DNA of 64,000 nt from Diphasiastrum complanatum (lineage: Eukaryota > Streptophyta > Lycopodiopsida > Lycopodiales > Lycopodiaceae): positions 47,843,666 through 47,907,665 of the forward strand of contig CM055100.1 of assembly GCA_029204225.1 (NCBI GenBank). The letters run 5' to 3'. The position numbers were made by a program, and so were the translations under genes. The notes under the pieces were generated by a model. It had not been told where the DNA came from and ran no database searches. It worked only from the letters and a program-made list of their open reading frames with translations. This document shows positions 13,543 through 22,920 of this stretch, in pieces (the stretch's first letter is position 1; each line of letters begins with the position of its first letter).

Positions 13543-14045
13543 TGATGCTAAATGATCGACTATTTATACTAATAAGAAATTTTGTTTAGGTAGCTTATCC
13601 AATTAGGGTAGCTAATTAGGTCGTAGGTTGCAATTGGAATTTAGCCACAATGAGCTCACTTATCCAGTTTAAAAAGTTTAGTTATCTTCGTAATGAATTG
13701 TAATTCCATCCAGTTTAGCCTTAAACAATCCTTCGATAGACCAATGTCAAAGCTACATGTTGTTCGATTCTCATATATTTCTACAAACATTGTAAAAGAA
13801 TGAGTAGGATTATAGGAAAATAATCCAACACTCCCTCTTAATCTGAATTCATAAATGCCTTGACCTTCAAACTTACTTATGCTCAAAACTTCTTGTGTGC
13901 ATCCAAGCTTAGCGCCTTAGTAAAAATATCAATTGTCATATCTCTTGTGTTCAACAGTACTACAAGTTTACCTCTTTGTCGAGAACTTTTCTTTTGACAT
14001 AGTGATACTTGATTTCGATGTGCTTACTCTTGGAATGAAACCTAC
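13540..14045 (-). mobile_element. Copia 3' end: RNase H tail, polypurine tract and 3' LTR (A type)
   Basis: Reading leftward on the minus strand, about 14040-13870 encodes the end of a copia RNase H domain (SKHIEIKYHYVKRKV). This is followed by a purine tract (13840-13831) and an LTR start TGTTGGATTA at 13830. A TATA-like TATAAATA occurs inside the LTR (about 13565-13575). The same LTR type recurs in plus orientation at 30969-31190. Coding sequence is damaged by stops. Confidence 0.65.
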
Positions 14046-14154
14046 TTTAAGAAGAAAATAAATCAAGATGAGAAGCAAAGAAATCTAACTCTAGATAAGG
14101 ATGGTTTCGATGAACAAAATTCAAATTATTCCATTGTTCTGTCTTCTTGGTTGT

Positions 14155-14618
14155 TGGCTAGTGTGGAGATAATGACCCTTGGTGGATTGATAATGGAACT
14201 AGCTCACATATGACATTTCATAAGGAGGAGTATTACTCATCATTGGTGACATATGAAGGTGACAAGAAGGTGATATACACGGCCAATGATGGCAAGTGTG
14301 CAATCAAGGGGATTGGCACAATTCCTATTTCATTCTCTACTAATAGCAATGTGAATTTGAAAATGTTTTATATATTCCATCAATCACTAAGAACCTTCTT
14401 AGTGTTAAAGGTCTTAAGGTGGAGTTTGATGGAGATGTTTGCTTTATCAAAAAGGAAGGGGAAGTTATTGCAAAAGGGAATAGGCAAGGAAAATTGTTCA
14501 AACTTAATGCTTGTGTTGTTGCTAACCAAGTTGGATGTATGAAAAAGGAGCAATTGTCAATGCAAAGGTATGGCACAAGAGATTGGGGCATTTCAACTTC
14601 AAGTCAATAGAGCTTATG
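14155..14618 (+). mobile_element. Copia A, 5' half: protease and GAG pre-integrase region
   Basis: The frame carries the copia protease landmark WWIDNGTSSHMT, then a NLLSVKGLKVEF stretch and the pre-integrase HKRLGHFNFKS. It stops at 14618 inside a five-base TTATG that is repeated (as CATAA) at 25983-25987, where the other half of the same element resumes in opposite orientation. Two or three frame breaks are present. This half is therefore an interrupted piece of one copia element and is not functional. Confidence 0.8.
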
Positions 14619-15101
14619 GTTGAAATTTTGATAGAATCTAGTGCAATATGCAGATCACATCACACAATCACCATAGCCACTCCTCACAAGCTCTCAAAGA
14701 TGGCACAACAAAAGTTAAGTCTATTATGAAGAAACACTGTACATATAGCAAAGTCCCAAACTGCATGGGCTCAACAGGTGTCACTAAACTGGCCTACCAC
14801 CTGCCAAACTAGAGTTAGGCCCAATATGGCCACATATACTGACAAACCCAGTACATGCCCCTGAGTATAGCATAATGAACTCAAAATCACTGTACAGGCT
14901 AATTTCTTCCTACGTGTGGCTACTCGGCTATCCCAAGTAGCCGGCTACAGGATCAGTGCCCGCTGATATGACAATAGTGGGTCACGTCCCGATCACTAAT
15001 GAAAACAGTAAACTGACTAACTCTACATTTATTACAGTATCACATTTGAATCTTATAATAATGAATCAGATCAAAACTTATTTCTAACTCTCTCCCTTAA
15101 G
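14619..15101 (-). mobile_element. B-type LTR (3' LTR, reversed) with polypurine tract
   Basis: About 472 bp match, in reverse complement, the segment 25988-26460. The left edge (GTTGAAATTTTG) is the complement of the other copy's 3' end. The right edge (TTTCTAACT) is followed by CTCTCCCTT, i.e. AAGGGAGAG on the minus strand, a polypurine tract. This makes it the 3' LTR of a minus-oriented retrotransposon whose interior lies to the right. It is inserted in copia A with a TTATG target duplication. Confidence 0.8.
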
Positions 15102-15670
15102 CTCAAATGTGATAAGAGTGAAAAACAATAATTTGTAGCAATGTCTGGAGTGTCCAAAAGATGTTATGCATATCCTGCTACTCTGTACTTGACTCACACT
15201 CAAGCACACCAACAAACCACCAGGTTTGACTCACAAAGTATCATGTAAACACAATGCTCATACAGAGAGTCTACCATACTCTCGACCAACTGACTCGTCC
15301 CCAATCCGACTTGAACACAAGTGGACCACATGAGCGACATGGCTCAAACTAAGGAAATCTCACTGCCACCATGAGACTTACATCCTCCATCTATCTAGGC
15401 TGACATCCTATCAGATACTTACAAGCACAAACATGTAAAACTGACATAAATGAACGACTGAGTCTCAACCTGAGGAAATCTTACTACCACCATCCAGATA
15501 GACAGCTAGTAGACAATGACAAGTCAATGAGCATAAAATGACTACTTTGTTTCACTGTAGCAAATGCACAACCACATAAAACTCCGACTCAGATCTAGAC
15601 TTTCGTGACAAGGCAACATGCAAGCCCACACACACTCATGCAAACCAACACGAATGATAAAGCGTCAAAT
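15102..15670 (-). mobile_element. B-element 3' interior, non-coding
   Basis: This follows the polypurine tract on the interior side of the B LTR. No coding frame is recognisable. The composition (repeated GACTCAC/ACTCGAC words) is unlike the gene block to the right. The junction with that block falls near 15660-15690. Confidence 0.4.
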
Positions 15671-15689
15671 ACATGACCAAGGCCTGATG

Positions 15690-16593
15690 TGCTCTTGTTT
15701 GTACTGCATGAAAATGGCAAAAGATGTAACTAGGAGTATAAGAATTACTAGAGAATATGCAGATCCAATCTGGAAGCCTGTGCTGCCTATCCTCTTAAAA
15801 AATGTGCATGTTTGCACTCTTCATGCAGAAGTTAGATTAATAGAAAAGATCATTTATCTTCATATAGTTTTTGCTTGGAATACTAAGCCAGCATCATTAG
15901 CAAAGGAAGCTATCTCTCGATTAGAAGATGTTTTATCAAAAGCAGAACTCCATAAAGGACATGTCAAATTCAAAAAGATGAAAAGCTTTCAGGAAATAAT
16001 GAGAACATGCCAACTAAGCCAAGCATAGGAGGAGCAAAAGCACGTCGTTTTCTATCAAATCATACTGGTAAGACTTCTAATATTCAACACTCAATCTGGA
16101 CAGATATTATTGCTGCCACTCAGGACTTCGAGAAAGACGGCAAAACCAGAGTACTAAAAGTTGATGTATGGAAAAAGCTTGATAGTATGATTGCTATTTT
16201 AAGAAAAGAAAAATACTCTGATATTGATAAGAAAGCTGTCCAAAGGACTTGTGTCGAGTTTGTTAATGCAATATCAAAAGCATGGGGAGAAGATCACATC
16301 ACTCATTACATGGTTAGTATAAAATTTTCAAAATGCTTTCAAATTTTCATATATATTTAGATCTAAACATAAGACTAACATTATGATTTTGACATATGCA
16401 GCACATACTAAAAGATCATACAGCATTTTTTGCGAATACATATGGAAGCTTGAGTGTATGGTCATCACAAGGGATGGAGAAGTCACACTGGCAAGCACGA
16501 GCAACATCTCATCGAAATACACAACATGGAGGAACCAATGAAAAACGAAACTACATTTGTCAATTGTTTCAGTGGTTCTACCGCAGAGTTTAG
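15690..16593 (+). pseudogene. Transposase-like protein, C-terminal part, one frameshift
   Basis: A plus-strand coding block without an N-terminus. It reads LKNVHVCTLHAEVRLIEK and FAWNTKPASLAKEAI, then after a one-base frame break near 15985 LSGNNENMPTKPSIGGAKAR. It continues to THYM at a GT donor (exon end 16312), then exon 16402-16593 with HILKDHTAFFANTYGSL, SSQGMEKSHWQARATSH, QHGGTN and a stop. The order 'LHA..R..EK - KPS..G.KAR - HYMHIL..H - YG.L - Q..EK' resembles uncharacterised transposase-like proteins of large eukaryotic DNA transposons. That assignment is from memory of patterns and remains uncertain. The 5' part is missing at the junction with the B element. It may be the mobility protein of the 15.7-22.9 kb block. 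Confidence 0.45.
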
Positions 16594-16804
16594 TTTCGAC
16601 ATATAACAAAGTCCACACAATACAACAAGTTCAGAAAAGCATGCAAGTTCATACAGGAAGAGAAAATTAGATGATTGCTGAGTAGATCATCATTGCTGAG
16701 TAGAAGATCATCATGACATGTTCAGAATTGCTTTGCAAATTCATTGAACAAGAGAGGAGCAACACCCAATGTAAATGTATTGATTGTATTATACAAAGTG
16801 TCAA

Positions 16805-18321
16805 CTATTCATCATCAGATCTTGTATCAGATTCTATGATAGTATTGTCATGAAGAAATTCTCTGCTAGCGTATGCATCTAATAGATGTGCATTATCCTT
16901 ATTTTCACTAAGCTCAATATAAGTGGAATACAACAAATAATGGGAGCTCCTTAAAGGAACATTCCCATCAGTAAAGCCTAAAATGTTCAAAACATAAGAT
17001 CTTTTGACAAAAATGATCTTATTTGTCTTAACAAATTTATGTCCTCCTAAATAAAATGATAAAGCTTTAAATGCCATTATAAGACTCTCCCCGACTAGGC
17101 TCAGCTTGGAATGAGCAATACAGATCTCACTCTTCAAGAAATGCCGAAAATAGTGGCCCAGTCCACTGTCCCTCTGGAACAAGGATGCGTGTTGTCTGAA
17201 ACCACCTCGTCTCGCAGCAAAATCATCTATTATGAGAGCATCCTGCAATAGGAAATATGTTAGCAAAAACACATTCAATGATTGAAAACATTCAAATGCA
17301 AGGAAGATTAAACACTTACACATTCTTCATTATCAGCAGCAACCAGATCAGGATGATCAATATAATGACCACGTACTGAAGTGGAATCATCAGTGAAATG
17401 CATTAATGATGGACGAGGGAAGCCCATCTGGGATTGAAATGCCGTGAATTCTTCATTGGATGGTCTGCCTTGCCCATCCTCAACTATATTTGATAAAGTC
17501 TTATTCAGACATTCTTCACCGGTCATAAGACCCTCCTCATCATCAAAATCAATACCAGCAACAAGGTCATCTGTCTCAAAATCTACAAAGTCGGAGAATT
17601 CAAAAATTGTGCCGGATAATAAACATAGAATATCGTCCTCACGATAGTCAAAAAATTTACATAAATCAGTAGTAGTAAGATATACATCGTCATTAATATA
17701 ATATACAGGCAAATTGAAAAGACATTTCGAATCCTCCATAGATTTGGATTCATCATCAGATGTATTTTGGCCAATGAAAGAATCTCGGAGAACATCAGTA
17801 TTTAAATAAAAGAATTCACTTTTTCTATCAAGAGTGTCGATAAGAAAGTGATTGATATCCTTAATGGCTGATTGAACAGAGGAGGGTGCAAAAGGAGGGC
17901 CAGCAACAGGAAACTCATCATCATCTGGAATCTGAACTAAAAGAAAAAGTACGAAACCACTCTGATATTCAACCAATCGACATTTCTTGTTGCAATACGG
18001 ACACACAGAACTACTTTTGAAAAGATCAAACAATTTGGTGAACATTTTATCCAGTCTATGTCTAAAAGCTGAGAAGAAATGAACAAGATCAGTATAATGC
18101 ATGTACTGGAGCTGACCTATGGAGAAAACAGGCTTGCTAAGTATATCTTTGAATTTGACATAATGTTCATAAAATACGTCAAAATTTGGTGGTGCAGTCC
18201 TGAAAACATGTAGATGTGGCTTGAGTAGGCTGTGGAAGTAGTCCAGATTTTCAGTAATCCCAAATTCACTCAGAAATGAACTCAAGCCTGATTCTCGTGA
18301 AGATGATGAGGAAGAGGCCAT
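16805..18321 (-). CDS. Intact two-exon protein with a CxxC-xxx-C zinc-binding cluster, unknown family
   Basis: Exon 1 is 18321-17320 and exon 2 is 17242-16805 (GTAAGT donor, TTGCAG acceptor). Together they give an uninterrupted 479-residue protein, the only undamaged gene of the 15.7-22.9 kb block. The start chosen is the ATG at 18321 (MASSSSSSRESGLSS); an in-frame upstream ATG at 18369 would add 16 residues. Around residue 110 lies CPYCNKKC, a probable zinc-binding knuckle, preceded by a helical segment (HYTDLVHFFSAFRHRLDKMF). The middle is acidic (DDEEGLMTGEE). Exon 2 has DFAARRGGFRQHASLFQR and GHYFRHFLKSEICIAHSKL, conserved-looking but unrecognised. It is transcribed divergently from the histone-protease gene. 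I do not recognise the family. A role in the element's DNA binding or transposition is only a guess from context. Confidence 0.6.
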
Positions 18322-19156
18322 GACAGTAGCGTGAATATCGCACTTGTGAACGTGGGAGAACTGAACCAAAACTAACTATCAAAATGACACAGAAGATGGA
18401 TATGTACGGCAGACAGATACATAATATCGCATTTGTGCACGAGTAGGTATATTTGCAAGCAAACGGACAGCAATGAGCGCGCACAAAAGCGATATGTCGC
18501 GAATTTCGAGAATGCAAAAGGTAAAAAATTATTCGGTTTCTGTGCCATTTATACTAAATTTTTGCACGTGTGGTCAACGGACTTATGACACGTGTCTACT
18601 TTCAATTCGACAACAGGCACAGGCACGTGTGAGATGACACTTGCACATGTGTGAAATGACATCTAGACACGTGTCGCATGTTCATTCGATTGCTCATAAA
18701 CACGTGTCGCTCTCGCATTCGATCGTACAAATTTCAAATGTGTAGTGTGACAGGGTGACACGTGTCGCTCTCGCATTTGTTTGTACAACTCCCACACGTG
18801 TGACAGGACGTTCTTTCGCACGTGCGAACCCCAATATAAAATCACAAATTTCGATGAATTTTTTTCACTTTTTTTTTTTTCGTTTCGCATATCGAATTTC
18901 TGCGCGCCCTTCACAATCAAAATTCCTCTTACTACCTTCCATGCGCACAGGTTCGATACGTCTACCTACATGTCACCCCATATCGCACTTGTGCGTCTTT
19001 CCTCAAATCTAATCGGTCTCTCTAATATTCGGCTCGCATAGGTCCGATATACCGTACATTTTGTCTGTACATAGCGGTCCTCTACGTGTTCTTTATCATC
19101 CCTTCCTTCTCATCCTAACCTTCACGCACAAGTCTACTATCACATAGTTCACGCCC
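18322..19156. promoter_or_regulatory. Shared divergent promoter region with an array of eight CACGTG palindromes
   Basis: Between the starts of two divergent genes. CACGTG occurs at 18565, 18589, 18624, 18668, 18701, 18759, 18795 and 18819, mostly as (A)CACGTGT, plus a degenerate CACATG at 18644. A separate 14-bp word, ATATCGCA(C/T)TTGTG, occurs at 18335, 18424 and 18980. A segment of about 24 bp starting TCGCTCTCGCATT is repeated at 18707 and 18765. CACGTG is the plant G-box bound by bHLH and bZIP factors. Repeated copies near a transposon's genes could equally be binding sites for an element-encoded protein. Confidence 0.6.
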
Positions 19157-20887
19157 ATGGATAGGAGAAAGCAGACAAGGAGAGACTTCTTCTCTCCTGG
19201 CTAATCCTCATCTCCTGCGGTTGCCATCACACCACTTGCTAGACCTAGAACGCGCAACCGCAGCAAGTGGCTCTCTGAGATACGCAAGTATCAGAGGTCA
19301 ACAACTCTGTTGATCCCAAGAGTTCCATTCTACCGTGTTGTCCGGAACATAACAAGAAATGATCTCGGACAGCACGCTAGATTCACACTAAGTGCTCTTC
19401 GGTGCCTTCAGGAGGCTGCTGAAGATTATATTAGCCTTTTTTTTTAGGATTTTTTTTTGCTTGCCATTCATACCAAGAGGGTTACCATAATGCCCAAGGA
19501 TTTTCAGCTTCTGATGAGAATGAGGGATAGGTACTGTAGGTTATATGTATCTCAGCCTACTGCTCCTAGACCAACTCCCGTAGATAGGACTCATCTTCCT
19601 ATGAAGCATCCTAGGAAGCAGACAGCTCCCAAGCGTGCTCCTAAGAAAGTGAAGCCTATCCCAGAATCCATTGTAGATAATGCTGTTGTTGATAGTGCTG
19701 TAAATATAGCTACCTCTGTTTTGGATACTCCTATAATTGTTGTAGATACTACACATCCACCACCTCCTCCTCCTCCCAATTTCTATACATATATAGATTC
19801 GGATGATTACCTTAAATTTGAGAAAGACATATCGGATGCTATAGATACAATTGGTACTCCTTTTTGTTTTAGACTAGAAGAACTTGATTTTAGTATTAAT
19901 TTTAGAGTTCTAGATTGCATGGATCTCAAAGACAGACGGGCTTCTATCAGTGATCCTGTGATAGTGTCCGGGCTGACACTCTTGCAGTTTGACATTGCAA
20001 GAGATTCATCAAACGAGTTGCTGGTGCTGAATAACTTTATGCTTCAGGCCTTCAAGGAGAAGAATGACACATTGTCATAGTGTCTGACAAGTGGATTCAC
20101 ACCAGCAACAAAGTATCTGGTCATTCCTTATCATACCAAGTAGGATATATTAAGTGCTTCTTCCTGTTTTATGCATTAACATTGACATTTTCAATTTAAA
20201 TAGTTCTCAGAATTGTCGCTAAAGTACTTCAATCTTATTTTGCAGTGACCACTAGAGATTAAACGTGATCTCTATTAAGAGATCTGTAAATAATATTATT
20301 AAATGTTCTTGTGTCAAGATGAATTTGGCAAAAAATACGCATAAGAATGTAGATATATTCATTCCATATCTAAGTAAATATATTCCTACAGACGTTTCCC
20401 ATTCCGTGGACTGGCAGATCGTCAGCTTGGAGGTAAACTTTGTCTTTCTTAATAGCATTTTGAAATCAGTATTCTAATGAAATATTTTCAATCTAATTCA
20501 TTCTGTTTCATAATTGATTTTTTTGTGTGCTGAATTATTTTGCAGTCACCCCAGCAAAATGATTCATTCAACTGTGGGTGGTACACATTGTACAATGCCA
20601 AGTTGTTTTTTGAGTGGTTCATCCTTCAACAAGATGTTGATATTTCTAAGGTAATAAATTCTGTTTATTCTTATTTTGGAATCATGATTAGTTTTTTATT
20701 CTGGTGATGTTATTGGCCATTACTAATACATGAATATTCTACTTTGCAGTTTACACTTCCTGAGTACACATCAAGCCAGGTATACAGATTTAGACAAGAA
20801 ATTATCCTGAGTATACTGGCTAGGGCAAGGCTTCAGCCTCCCGTTATTGATGATGGTGCAAAGGATGATGTAGTACTACTAAATTAA
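19157..20887 (+). pseudogene. Centromeric-H3-like histone fold fused to a C48 (Ulp1/SENP) cysteine protease, four in-frame stops
   Basis: Exons 19157-20139, 20246-20432, 20546-20650, 20750-20887 keep one frame through three GT-AG introns (470 codons). Residues 3-9 (RRKQTRR) resemble the H3 tail around Lys4. Residues 41-60 (EIRKYQRSTTLLIPRVPFYR), 84-92 (LQEAAEDYI) and 103-116 (AIHTKRVTIMPKDF) are the H3 alpha-N, alpha-2 and alpha-3 signatures. AAEDY, KDF and a loop 1 one residue longer than in canonical H3 favour CENH3. After a Lys/Pro-rich linker with seven prolines comes the protease: LNNFMLQAF (near 293), KYLVIPYHTNDH with the catalytic His (codon 330), WQIVSLESPQQN and the nucleophile in NCG (Cys codon 400). 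The position of the catalytic Asp appears substituted. Stops at codons 16, 97, 308 and 331 (the Trp after the His) inactivate it, yet there are no frameshifts. Histone and first protease motif share exon 1, so the fusion is not a splice-prediction artefact. Confidence 0.82.
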
Positions 20888-21082
20888 GATCAGAAAAATT
20901 ATAGATAACATAGAACAAAAATACATGTATAGACTTCATAGAAAAATATACATTGATATATCAAATGCTGCTCCAGTTTATGAATTTGGGAGCACAAAAT
21001 ACATGTACAGATGCCCAACTTGGGCTTTCATTTATTGAATGAAAGGGTGTATACACAGATTTTTACTATAGTTTATTTGAAA

Positions 21083-22455
21083 CTATTGTTCTCCCACAAT
21101 GGTGATTGTTGTAGGTAGATCTTTGCAGCACGTTATCAGCTCCTGTCTTTTTCGCATCTGTGACATGGCAAATATAAGTGAATGTGCAATTGTAAACGAT
21201 GACATTTTCTATTATTTTGTTCTATTTTGAAATGGCAATAAACATTAAAGTACTTACGAGTCTTCCGTTGATGAGAAATCTAAAATATGTTGGTAGATTG
21301 GTTTGTAATAGCATGAGCTCTGTTATGATAAAATCAAGCTTCCAGTGCTCTTCCACCTCAACCATAGTCAAATATTTCTCATTGTAGATAATGCTTATCT
21401 CCATTCGGTTTGTGTGACCATTTAGTTCAAAGTCTTGATCCAGTGGTAGCCATGTACCTTCAATTTTCTTGTATCTCTGGTAGCTAAATGTGAGACTGAG
21501 CATTTGCTTTTCGATATGATAACGAAAGATCGTTGAGGACTTTTTAATCCTGCATTCTATGTCATTATTTGTTTTACTATCCCAGCCTGATCCATGAGAT
21601 CTGACAAAGTCTCATCTGATAAATCCTTGCAAACAAATAAAGTTGGTGTCCTACGAACATTAACACTCGAGAAAAAATCAACAAATGTATGCAATGAGAT
21701 AAACCAACTTAGGTGAACAATTTTCGAGCCTGTGCTTATCTTCATAGCATTTTTAATATCAATGAGTAGCTTGCATCTCAAGGATTCGAAAACAATGCTG
21801 TCAGGAGTAGGCCACTCATCACTTTGAAAACTAGGCAATGGAATTGCTTCGAGCTTGCCAAAACCTCCATCTGTCTGTGGCGTATATAAAGATTCATAAA
21901 AATAAATACCACAATCTGCAAGTTCCTTTGGACTTCTTCCTCTGTATTGTAGCTTTCCAACATCAAAGTGAATCACGTCTAATATTCCTACAAGTGATTG
22001 TGCGGGCTCCCATTCACTTATGCATGATGGATATAAATCTGAAAGAAAAAAACAATGTTGAAGCATTTAAATCATAATCTGAAAAGCATCAATAAAGGAA
22101 ATCATCTATGATTGCTGTAGAGTGCATATGTTTTGATATACTTACAATTACATTTTTTATGATCATGAGGATTGATATCATGTACTTTGATTTTTGAATG
22201 CATATATACATGTTGCACTAAGACTTCTGATATCAATTGACCTCCCGGGATAGTCTTAAACTCCAAAATTTTTGCCTTCCAATAAGATTTGTAAGTCATT
22301 TTTGCTCTTTTCTTTTGTCGAAAATTGCCCTTTGATGATGGATGCAGCAACACCCATGAGTTCTTTGTATATTTTGTTGGCTTCCAGTTATCAGCTTCAT
22401 CTTTCTCATTGTAAAGAATCACAGAATCGATTGTAGATCTGGGTCTCCTCGCCAT
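21083..22455 (-). pseudogene. BAH-domain-like protein, three exons, one frameshift
   Basis: Exons 22455-22146, 22038-21258 and 21157-21083 are joined by GT-AG introns with matching phases; stop TAG at 21085-21083. The start is the ATG at 22455 (MARRPRSTIDSV); an upstream ATG at 22467 is also in frame. The first 130 residues have the order expected of a bromo-adjacent-homology (BAH) chromatin-reader domain: NSWVLLHPSS, then YWKAKILEFK, a beta-strand pair ISEVLVQHVYMHS, then LYPSCISEWEPAQSLVGILD, like the ELF-S-H-D-x-IP-x-S-I-x-GK segment. The remainder (FGKLEAIPLPSF, FVDFFSSVNVRRTPTLFV) is unrecognised. A one-base shift near 21583 breaks exon 2. It lies convergent to the histone-protease gene and about 460 bp from the block's terminal repeat. 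BAH assignment is by pattern only. Confidence 0.5.
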
Positions 22456-22885
22456 TGCTATTTTCAAAGCTTGGGCGCCAAAAATCTCTCTGATATGTTA
22501 CTTAATTTTAATTTTTCGTATCACATTTAATCTAATGTGAATGCCAACATAGTCACAGTTACTGCGTATACCATATTTTATGTAACTGTACATACTATAT
22601 TTCTATAACTATAACTAGTATAGTTAGAAAATTTCATTATACTAACCAGCATAGTAAAGTAAATTTAACTTGAGATATTGACATCGGGCAAATTAGCACA
22701 TGTCGAGCAGGAAGAAGAAACCAATGGGATACGTCCATGCTGCCCGGACACAAATTTCAAAGTTTTCTATATTGCATTTTTATTTTTTAGATAATTTGAA
22801 CTATGTTACGTAGATTTCAAATATGTGCATTTTTATTGGGCCTGATGACGGTCGAAACTAAAGAAAAAAATAAAAGTATCTTTAC
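22456..22885. other. Right flank of the gene block, presumed BAH-gene promoter
   Basis: AT-rich, no coding frame. It lies between the BAH-like start codon and the terminal repeat at 22886, so it should hold the promoter and subterminal sequence of the element. Confidence 0.4.
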
Positions 22886-22920
22886 AAAGGGTCTTTTTGA
22901 TATTGAGAACTCCTCTAATG
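22886..22920 (+). repeat. Terminal repeat of the gene block, copy 1
   Basis: Thirty-five bases identical to 27922-27956. Read outward-in on the minus strand it begins TAGAGGAGTTCTCAATATC. Its outer edge (22917) is followed by ATG and directly by copia C pol sequence. The second copy has copia C protease sequence at its outer edge. Removing the repeat at each side rejoins the two copia halves in frame with an AT duplication. This fits a terminal inverted repeat of a DNA transposon that inserted in copia C. Confidence 0.7.

Noticed and set aside
19541-19779. Minus-strand glycine-run frame
   Set aside because: Antisense of the proline run in the histone-protease linker.
20253-20255. Stop-codon readthrough or code change in the histone-protease gene
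   Set aside because: Neighbouring plant genes use TAA, TAG and TGA normally. Four stops at conserved or unconserved positions are better explained as decay.
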